From Gordionus sp. m RMFG-2023 (lineage: Eukaryota > Nematomorpha > Gordioida > Chordodea > Parachordodidae): 64,000 nt of DNA. Positions 60,301 to 64,000 of this stretch are shown here, piece by piece; position 1 is the stretch's first letter, and each line of letters starts with the position of its first letter. The notes under the pieces were generated by a model. That model was given only the letters and a program-made list of their open reading frames with translations, did no database searches and was not told the origin of the DNA. A program made the translations under genes and the position numbers. The stretch covers positions 35,999,366 through 36,063,365 of the forward strand of contig NC_088777.1 in the NCBI RefSeq assembly GCF_954871325.1, in the 5' to 3' direction.

Positions 60301-62295
60301 AATATTAAAATTATAATTAATATACTATAACTTTATAAAAATATATAATTAAAAGAAGAGAAATAAAAAAAATAAATAATATATTTTAAGTTTAGTTGGT
60401 GGGGCTTAATGACCCAGGTATAGATAGACAGTTGGATCGACAAATTAACTGATATTCTTTGTTGTAGGTAGAAGCCTTCTTTTAAATCACCTGTGAAACA
60501 TAACCTTTGCCTTATTATTTTAAATAATTTTAGGGCTTGGGGTCCAAATGATCCACAGGTGTCTGAGACTATCCGAACAAACAAAAGATTATTAAGGTGG
60601 CTATATTTATTTTTGTATTCTCAGCTTTAGTGATGGAGTTAACATTAAAATATCTGGCAAAATGATCTACAAGTGTTTAATCCCAAGCTTGTGATAAACC
60701 TTGGTTCCAAGGGACTAGCTTTGTGCTAAATTAGTTTTAAATTTTGTTTAAATATCTGATTGTGTTCACAAAGGATATGTCCAAATAGATTTTCTTTTCT
60801 TAAATTGTTACATTGCTGGGTTTTATAATTTTGCAACCAAATTCAAGTAATAAACCTATTTTTTAATATTATATTTTCTTACAAATTTAACACAATATTT
60901 TCAATATTTTTTGCCCTCAAGTTGCTGGCAATATTTATACTTTGGAATTTCATAAGTTATAAATGTATTTTTTTTAAATTTTACTAAATTAGAGCATAAA
61001 ACTTAGATATCAAATATCATTTCCTTCAACAAAAGATAAATGAAATAACCCTCATTCTATAGGCTAATTTAATTTTTTAAAAAATTAAGGAATTATCTAG
61101 GGTATTCATGGTCCTCTTGTTCAGGATTTTATTGCCTTCTAAAAAAAATAGGAAAATTCTATGATCTAAAGTGTTTTCCAAATTATACAATAGGATGATG
61201 CATGCATATATAATTAAATAAAAAATAAATTATCTATACCCTTCCCTTACTCTTATAATCACAATTTTCTTGACAAAAAAAACTCAAATATTATATAGTT
61301 CTATTTGAATTAACATTAAAAAATATATATTTGCAATAAGTTTAAAATAAATATTTGCAACAACTAGTTATATAAATATCATATTTGCAAATATTTGAGT
61401 GAAAAAATCATTAATTCTTAATACATAACCAGAAACCCATTTCTAGAATTAATAGACCATTTTAAAATTTATAAGAACCAGAAAGTAACTCCTAATGTAA
61501 CTGTAACTAGTTATATTTTTACCAATGTAACTAGTTATGTTTTAAAAGTAACTTTAACAACACTACAATATACCCATAATGAGTGTAGTTGTTTTCCCTC
61601 ACCAGCCCAAAATCCAATTGGGCCTGATACTTATTTGTCACTTGTATAAGCCACTACTTTAAATATATTTCCTAAAAAACTTTTGCATAATTTGTAAAGA
61701 TTTTTTTTATAAAATTATTCTTTAAATAAGGTATGACTGGGGGTTGGGGGGGGGGGGGTGGGGATTTTGAAGAACAATTGAAAATATGAAAAATAATAAG
61801 CTATACAAATCTAATTGTAATTTTTACATGTACAACTTAAGGGTTAAATATGTTTATATATATAATTTTATACATAACCTTCTTCTGATAAATTTTTATC
61901 AATAATCATTTTTCCATGTCTTAAATAATTTAAAATTGGAGCAAAGTATGTTGGATCTCTATCAATAAGATATGAACCCATCTCATCCTAATAAAAAGTT
62001 TAATATATATTTTTAAAAAATTTTATTTAATATTTGTAATGTGATATATATTATATTACTTAAAATGATTATGATAATGTATAGTTAAGATAAAATTAAC
62101 CGTAAAAATTTTTTTTGCATTTACTTTATCCGTGCTAAGGTTAGGATCTTCTTTAATCAATCTATAAAGAAAAGAGTCCATATGCTTTGATAAGGTCGTT
62201 TTTGTTGTAATAAATAGGGTCCCTCCAACATTTAATCGAACCCACTGAGATGATGTCGTGATGTTATTTCCAATACTATTCGAACTATAGTCCAT
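39177..62295 (-). CDS. KCTD5: KCTD2/5/17-type BTB adaptor (insomniac-like), 5 exons
   Basis: Family members are cytosolic BTB proteins that assemble as pentamers and recruit substrates (including G-beta subunits) to cullin-3 ubiquitin ligase. Exons in transcript order: 62125-62295, 61879-61987, 49463-49554, 44531-44626, 39177-39341. They total 633 nt, giving 210 residues plus TAA, close to the usual 210-235. The BTB fold starts [15 protein letters not shown] at residue 18 and continues [29 protein letters not shown], then [16 protein letters not shown]. The C-terminal half has [23 protein letters not shown] and [20 protein letters not shown]. All four introns keep frame. The start is the ATG at 62293-62295. 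Introns of 12.3, 4.8 and 5.2 kb carry most of the mobile elements of the right half. The C-terminus ends in a short Asn-rich tail. KCTD2, 5 and 17 cannot be told apart here; an invertebrate is expected to have one co-orthologue. Confidence 0.93.
39342..40034. other. KCTD intron 4, left part
   Basis: AT-rich, nothing recognised. Confidence 0.45.
40043..41780. mobile_element. hAT transposon copy, decayed, perfect TSD
   Basis: The right end GTCGGCGTACAGGTCTA matches the 54625 element; the left end is worn. Identical flanks ATTATAAA at 40035-40042 and 41781-41788. The body aligns with 54740-56100 (CAATCAGGATTTTGATGAATT, AACATCAGACAT, GGAGATCAT...TTATGTCC). A GGCCCGGCCCG-type MITE remnant at about 40330-40560 is inserted in it. 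It lies in KCTD intron 4. Confidence 0.82.
40330..40560. mobile_element. MITE remnant nested in the 40-kb hAT
   Basis: CTGCATCAGGCCTAA followed by GCTCGGCCCGGCCCG at the left and AGGCCCGACCCGACCC at the right. This sequence is absent from the sister copy at 54625. Family of the 42479 element. Confidence 0.5.
41789..42470. other. KCTD intron 4, middle part
   Basis: AT-rich, nothing recognised. Confidence 0.45.
42931..43445. mobile_element. Second-level MITE in the nest
   Basis: Ends GTTGTTAAACGGCTCGTTTT and reverse complement of CAAGCCGTTTAACAAC. Inner inverted blocks GATTTTTAAAAACGGCTAA / GAGTTAGCCGTTTTTAAAA. It is split by the third MITE. A relative lies at 1-168. TSD unclear. Confidence 0.72.
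42974..43272. mobile_element. Innermost Harbinger-like fold-back MITE
   Basis: Arms of about 75 bp start GGCTGCATTCATAGTGGAGA and are nearly identical in inverse orientation (GGATCCG, ACATCCGTTCCGTC, AAAAGTCAA). TAA on both sides (42971-42973, 43273-43275) fits the 3-bp TSD of PIF/Harbinger elements. The inner part has further GCCGGATC palindromes. Confidence 0.83.
43731..44530. other. KCTD intron 4, right part
   Basis: AT-rich, no recognisable feature. Confidence 0.45.
44531..44626 (-). CDS. KCTD5: KCTD5-like exon 4
   Basis: Encodes [19 protein letters not shown] and [13 protein letters not shown], the conserved C-terminal domain start. Acceptor AAAG, donor GTTATA, both phase 0. Confidence 0.92.
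44627..46510. other. KCTD intron 3, left part
   Basis: A weak GC-biased strip at about 45985-46025 (CAGGGCAGTAATTAG, GTGCCCCCTCCC) may be a hAT remnant. A GGGCCTAAAA-like decayed MITE strip lies left of exon 4 at about 44805-44890. Nothing else. Confidence 0.35.
46643..48356 (-). pseudogene. piggyBac transposase, nearly complete
   Basis: The N-terminal acidic part starts at the ATG at 48354-48356 ([18 protein letters not shown], then [10 protein letters not shown]). After two frame changes (about 48105 and about 47970-47990) the 428-residue main frame runs from 47929. The DDD catalytic Asp candidates are in [12 protein letters not shown] (D103 of the long frame), YFDNFFTS (D181) and GGVDLCDNL (D294/D297). 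The C-terminal Cys/His-rich finger is CRYCHTH...[12 protein letters not shown]. Apart from the two N-terminal frame changes it reads cleanly, so the copy is relatively young. Confidence 0.85.
48550..48760. other. Element upstream of piggyBac transposase with GGGGGCT ends
   Basis: CTCAGGGGGCTAAAAA and CTTAGGGGGCTCGAGCC, followed by a CCACCCCTCCTCCCCC tract. Probably a decayed hAT end inserted in the piggyBac 5' region. Confidence 0.35.
48863..49462. repeat. Stretch with third piggyBac-type end
   Basis: GGTGCATATATGCACC plus GTTAACC at 49177-49199, followed by AGTAACGGGTTAA. It may form a short non-autonomous unit with the end at 48836-48856, or be a solo end. The rest is AT-rich. Confidence 0.45.
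49463..49554 (-). CDS. KCTD5: KCTD5-like exon 3
   Basis: Encodes [19 protein letters not shown] followed by [12 protein letters not shown], the end of the BTB domain (GVLEEAEFYNITSLI in vertebrates). Acceptor TTAG, donor GTAGTT. Its 92 nt restore phase exactly after exon 2. Confidence 0.92.
50164..52876 (+). mobile_element. hAT transposon with intact transposase and perfect TSD
   Basis: Ends CAGGGTTGGCATG and reverse complement CAGGGTTGTGCATTTG. Identical TSD GTCATAAT at 50156-50163 and 52877-52884. Subterminal regions carry repeats of GGTCAATTGACC and TTTGACCGGTCAAA. It is inserted in the outer hAT inside KCTD intron 2. It looks young: a perfect TSD and an open transposase. Confidence 0.92.
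50746..52701 (+). CDS. hAT transposase, intact (651 aa)
   Basis: It would bind the element's ends and cut and paste it (DDE/RNase-H fold). The start is the ATG at 50746; the frame opens upstream, but only this ATG precedes the finger. BED zinc finger: C25-x2-C28, H42-x4-C47, preceded by VWKHFQEV. The DUF659/RNase-H-like core has D217 (SIVSDGWSN) and D277 ([11 protein letters not shown]). The insertion domain has [10 protein letters not shown] and SQTRWAS. The hATC domain near 560-630 has [11 protein letters not shown] and [11 protein letters not shown], with E589 the expected catalytic Glu. It ends in an acidic tail. No stop or frameshift interrupts it. There is no visible intron. Confidence 0.93.
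   Translation: MVKPKHHVWKHFQEVRDGKSVKTVCKFCKMSYITHVDRMVKHLLSSCTMCPVIIKEKFYSNSKISTPTKNITNVICNTSKSNSNEELGEISENDYQMNNILSCDSGEFDSLISNQSTSKAIKYKSQSCITGFIDRINPKEKNELDQLFAKAVYASNLPFHITENPYIQEFFKKIRPIYTLPRRRQLAGYLLDKASGDMEVRVADIIDKAPYLSIVSDGWSNIRNESIINFMVMTPVPVFYKFLNTEENRHTADYIAQEFKNVIHELNPVKVYSLVTDNAANMKAAWRILKSESIYNHIQCYGCAAHTLQLFFHDFERLDAFSDHISIIKKIVKFFKNKHIPAAVFSRNKNLHGIPSTLSTISQTRWASSIKCMEQIQICKKALKASVVEEAVCDNCPIEITNNILNEEFWTKNLKFLAILQPLATSLLKVQGDKCTLAQVKNEMLNLEKHIIQSCHDSIFSPSQEKKIKVMFEKRKTDINTCAHNAAYLLDPQYQGEHLTNTEFDEACNIIQELGILQGGDNQNILSNIVNFRSKSGIFNSHNMWKVVTSIRNNQISASSWWNAFCPPCPLREVANILLTFPSSTSSSERNWSVWGNIHTKNRNRLKASTAGKLVRVYHNLRLIKNIKENNDIEYESEQDSATEGETLTIE
52950..53355 (+). pseudogene. Outer hAT transposase C-terminus, decayed
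   Basis: Plus-strand remnants read [16 protein letters not shown], then after a stop [20 protein letters not shown] and [12 protein letters not shown], a hATC domain of the ZMYM/DUF4371-like hAT group. A stop precedes the NERSFS block and another follows it. The N-terminal part of the protein is missing. Confidence 0.72.
53793..54616. other. KCTD intron 2 part
   Basis: AT-rich, nothing recognised. Confidence 0.45.
54625..56249 (+). mobile_element. hAT transposon (TAGACCTGTG ends), perfect TSD
   Basis: Ends TAGACCTGTGAGCCGGCC and reverse complement TAGACCTGTGCGCCGAC. Identical TSD GTAATATG at 54617-54624 and 56250-56257. Both subterminal regions are GCCGGCCG-rich. Internally deleted and decayed; only the transposase C-terminus is readable. 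Sister copy at 40043-41780. Confidence 0.88.
55831..56025 (+). pseudogene. hAT transposase hATC remnant
   Basis: Encodes [38 protein letters not shown] and then DNYK, the dimerisation domain of an Ac-like hAT transposase, ending in a TGA before the right end. The upstream part of the protein is degraded. Confidence 0.8.
56315..56490. other. Possible hAT left end with GGGTCGTTTTT repeats
   Basis: TAGTGTTGTTAATCGGCTTA resembles a hAT end. It is followed by two direct copies of a GACC(C)AAA...GGGTCGTTTTTTCGAC unit. No right end was found. Confidence 0.4.
56505..56955. repeat. Tandem repeat, about 4 units of ~110 bp
   Basis: Each unit has GAAGATGTACCATAGGAAA, GACAATTGTCATAATCGTCA, GAACTTTTTT and CAAATGGGTA(A)AAATATAT. 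Units start near 56513, 56617, 56724 and 56843. They differ by a few substitutions and small gaps. Confidence 0.78.
56975..59022 (-). mobile_element. RTE-type LINE, 3'-truncated copy
   Basis: Same family as 14621-17818, opposite strand. The 5' end at about 59022 is intact (CCCAAAATCCTACC in the element sense). The element stops near 56975, shortly after RT motif [20 protein letters not shown], so the RT active site and 3' tail are absent. Frame changes occur at about 57870 and about 57300. In KCTD intron 2. Confidence 0.84.
57868..58872 (-). CDS. RTE LINE endonuclease domain (open, ~330 codons)
   Basis: An AP-endonuclease-like domain of the kind also found in CFDP2-like proteins. It reads [28 protein letters not shown] and [13 protein letters not shown]. 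It would nick target DNA for target-primed reverse transcription. The frame is open for the whole domain but the element lacks its reverse transcriptase, so this is a remnant. The ATG at 58870-58872 is the first in frame. Confidence 0.8.
   Translation of the reverse strand: MSGRAFDCKILAKKFPYGYNKACAGYSPKYPVGLLIGKPGGTTIYENETYDGHKRPDKKWRNQFTGDRVRVTTWNVGSMTGRVGEDVDVLHRRHVYVCCIQVTRWKGNETRMIGKTSKKYKFVWQGGNYGKTGVGVLVAEKLVDKVVKVRRLDNQIMVIKMIFGRKLYNIISAYVPQVGRSEEEKDIFWDSLLGVTSRLANEEGIILAGDLNGHVGASSDGYEGVHGGFSYGMRNLEGERILDFSDAMDMIVCNTMFKKESEELVTYKSGSTKSAVDYLLLRRCDRCIVKNVKVIPGEECINQHRLVVEDLTLKGARVTKRKFVPRLKVWKLKE
59125..59824 (-). mobile_element. Internally deleted copy of the 50164 hAT family
   Basis: Inverse orientation to 50164. 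Ends AAGGGTTGTGTATTTT and reverse complement GAGGGTTGGTAAGTTGGTCA with TTTGACCAG/GGTCAATTG repeats. Flanks TAAAATAT and AAAAATAT fit an 8-bp TSD with one change. The minus-strand interior matches the last third of the 50746 transposase ([15 protein letters not shown] regions) with breaks; the BED and core domains are deleted. Confidence 0.75.
60153..61565. mobile_element. hAT element with GTAACTAGTTAC repeats, perfect TSD
   Basis: Ends TAGTGTTGTTAAAGTAACT and reverse complement TAGTGTTGTTAAAGTTACT. Identical TSD CAATATAC at 60145-60152 and 61566-61573. GTAACTAGTTAC-like palindromes recur several times within 70-100 bp of both ends. The interior is AT-rich; a minus-strand open stretch (60333-60584) reads [19 protein letters not shown]. 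No hAT transposase domain was recognised. Confidence 0.85.
61574..61878. other. KCTD intron 2, right end
   Basis: Holds a poly-G tract at about 61740-61763. Otherwise nothing recognised. Confidence 0.45.
61879..61987 (-). CDS. KCTD5: KCTD5-like exon 2
   Basis: Encodes [18 protein letters not shown] and [18 protein letters not shown], almost the vertebrate and fly consensus. Acceptor TTAG, donor GTTATG, phase 1. It is 137 bp from exon 1 and 12.3 kb from exon 3. Confidence 0.93.
62125..62295 (-). CDS. KCTD5: KCTD5-like exon 1, start codon and BTB N-terminus
   Basis: MDYSSNSIG followed by [20 protein letters not shown] and [18 protein letters not shown]. Donor GTAAAT after an AAA codon. Fifty-seven codons, phase 0 end. 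Confidence 0.93.
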
Positions 62296-63095
62296 TATTG
62301 CACAATAATTTCAAGAATTATCATTTTTGCTAGAATATATATGAACTAGGCTAAATACTATCAAGTGACATTTTAATTTGATAACTGTCTGACCTGCACC
62401 AATCATTGACACTATATTTGTGTCAAATAAGTTTATGATTTATTTAAAATAAATTAAAATACATAAAAAATGATATAAAAAAGTAATTAGAAAATAATAT
62501 AATTAGGGCCTCTAAAAGGAAAACTAATTGTATTAAAAAAAATTTTCATGTATATTCACGCTTGTTCATAAAATATTTCATTTTTTTTATTCCTTTTCCA
62601 ATAGTTGTGTTATCAAGATTCTCCTCTTTTCTTTGTAAAAAATTCCTCATAGAAAATATATCCACTCGCTGATTTATTTATTATAAAATTGCATTTTCTC
62701 TCTTCCCTTTCCAATAGTTATATCAAGATTCTCCTATCTTATTTTTTATGAAATTTGTATTTTCATAAAAAATGATATATTCCATCTTTATTACTTATAC
62801 AATTGTCTTTTCCCCTCTATCTTAGTTTTCATTATTGCGTAATACGTGATTTAAGCGCTAAGACTTCTAGTGTTGACAATCAACAGACCTATGCTAGATT
62901 TTCCTCAAATCCATCAAACTGGATCTTTATTGGGAAAGAAATGAGGAGCCTTTCACATTTTTGTGGGCGATCCGCACTTAATTTCCCCCAGTAGTTCTAC
63001 TACTGCTTAAACGACTACGGGGATAAAATGAATTGGGCAAAGCATAGCCTATACGCTAGAACTGCGCATATATTTAATTACTATAATGGGTATGA
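62296..63095. other. Upstream of the KCTD start
   Basis: Putative promoter and 5' UTR of the KCTD gene; no core motif could be assigned. At about 62590-62740 a unit of about 115 bp occurs twice (CCTTTTCCAATAGTTG(TG)TTATCAAGATTCTCCT). Confidence 0.4.
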
Positions 63096-64000
63096 CAGAG
63101 TTGTTAGAGAAGCTCGCTAGATAAGCGCGCAATTTTTTTGATAGCTATAGCTAATAGCATGTTAATTTTCTAATTATTTATTTTTTTAGCGGGCTATTTT
63201 TTAATATAATGAATGTAACTATAAACATGAAAATTTAAATATAATGTCATAATTAATTATAATTAATTATTTAATTATAATTAATTATTTAATTTTAAAA
63301 TAAAAATTTTCAATCAATTTGTAATTTATATTTTTAATTTGTATTATAAACCTAAATCATCGGTGTATTTAAAATGTCATCGCAAATGGATATCCTAATC
63401 GATGTAAGTCAGACAATTATGATATTAATGAAATGTAAAGTTCCCTGGAAGAAAATATTTTTTATAACAATAATACAAATTTTTCATTTCCAAAATTTAT
63501 TTTTGAATATATGTAAAAACAAAAGGTGGGTTCAAATTTATTTGTTCAAACTGTAAAATATATCTTCAAATAAATCTAATAGCTATAAACTCAAACACAC
63601 CTAAAGGTATTCATTTTTAAATTCTAATATTATTTTTATTTTGTAAAAATGGCCATGCCAACAGCTTTAAGGAGACTAACAGTTTTAAAGAGATAGAAAA
63701 ATATCTTAATAATTTTGGTATAGGGGAGACTAAATTTAAAAAGATCAAATCAATTCAAGCTAAGTTGATTAATAATATTGCACATGCGAATATTTCTCAG
63801 AAACTGGCTGATAAAGTTATTGTTGATTTTATTATAATTGATACAGTTCAGCCAATGTCATTAGTTTATAATCCATCATTTACCATGATCATTAAAACTC
63901 TATCCTCTGGTACAACAATTTTTTGTCGCCAGACCCTAATGATTGAGAGAACAAACAAAAATGCCCTAGTTAGAACCATAAAAACGACTTCCATTGAAAA
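63096..64000 (+). mobile_element. hAT transposon, left part, cut by window edge
   Basis: Left end CAGAGTTGTTAGAGAAGCTC with AAGCGCGCAA and TAGCGGGCTATT repeats, the same family as 32024-33711. Left flank GGGTATGA. The plus-strand transposase runs off the window. Confidence 0.72.
63370..64000 (+). pseudogene. hAT transposase N-terminal part, broken
   Basis: Plus-strand fragments: FICSNCKIYLQINLIA (BED-finger-like Cys pair) at about 63530, then NGHANSFKEIEKYL and SQKLADKVIVDFIIIDTVQP at about 63650-63860, continuing SLVYNPSFTMIIKTLSS. The last block matches the conserved segment just after the hAT DNA-binding region (usually xxPFSxVExxGFxxLI). Frame changes and a possible short intron at about 63605-63645. 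Confidence 0.6.

Noticed and set aside
49860-61763. Long poly-G and poly-C runs (about 49857-49868, 53744-53755 and 61740-61763)
   Set aside because: The first two belong to the G-rich ends of CAGTGGCGTA-type hATs and the third is a simple tract; no quadruplex or telomere claim can be supported.
1-64000. CRISPR arrays, operons, rRNA and tRNA genes
   Set aside because: No regularly spaced direct repeats with unique spacers, no clustered bacterial-type genes and no RNA gene consensus were seen.

Overview
The window is an AT-rich (roughly three quarters A+T by eye) piece of an invertebrate animal nuclear genome. The evidence is two multi-exon host genes with large introns, a dense population of hAT, piggyBac, Harbinger-like and RTE-type elements with recognisable target-site duplications (TSDs), and no bacterial-style gene packing. 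The phylum cannot be fixed from this sequence alone.

Both host genes lie on the minus strand, one after the other. (1) A KCTD2/5/17 (insomniac)-type BTB adaptor gene runs from its ATG at 62295 to its stop at 39177. It has five exons (171+109+92+96+165 = 633 nt, 210 codons plus stop) spread over 23 kb. (2) A dimethylglycine dehydrogenase (DMGDH-like) gene runs from about 35.4 kb to its stop at 2019. Eighteen coding exons were placed by homology to the DMGDH family and by frame closure: exons 2-18 total 2709 nt, divisible by three. The initiator Met of this gene was not found. Many exons are too short or too AT-rich to stand out as open reading frames and were read directly. Splice sites in both genes are odd: donors are often GTTT and acceptors are mostly AAG or TAG.

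The introns are filled with mobile elements. DMGDH introns hold, from left to right, a hAT element with a MITE inside it (5279-8800), a GC-rich fold-back structure (11251-12386), a hAT MITE (13464-13946), a full-length decayed RTE LINE (14621-17818), a small fold-back (20445-20751), a long-inverted-repeat element with a transposase remnant (20755-22966), a CAGTGGCGTA-type hAT (24014-25087), short LINE and LTR-element fossils (about 26.8-27.3 kb) and a further hAT (32024-33711). KCTD introns hold a hAT copy (40043-41780), a three-deep nest (42479-43722), a piggyBac (46511-48856), a hAT with an apparently intact transposase inserted into another hAT (49840-53784), a second copy of the 40-kb hAT family (54625-56249), a 110-bp tandem repeat, a 3'-truncated RTE LINE (56975-59022), an internally deleted hAT (59125-59824) and a palindrome-rich hAT (60153-61565). 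A further hAT starts at 63096 and runs off the right edge.

The two host genes have no obvious shared pathway: one is a mitochondrial one-carbon enzyme, the other a cullin-3 adaptor. The notable biology is the unusual splice signals, the nested transposons, one possibly still functional hAT, and two inverted-repeat elements (11.3-12.4 kb and 20.8-23.0 kb) that I could not assign to a superfamily.
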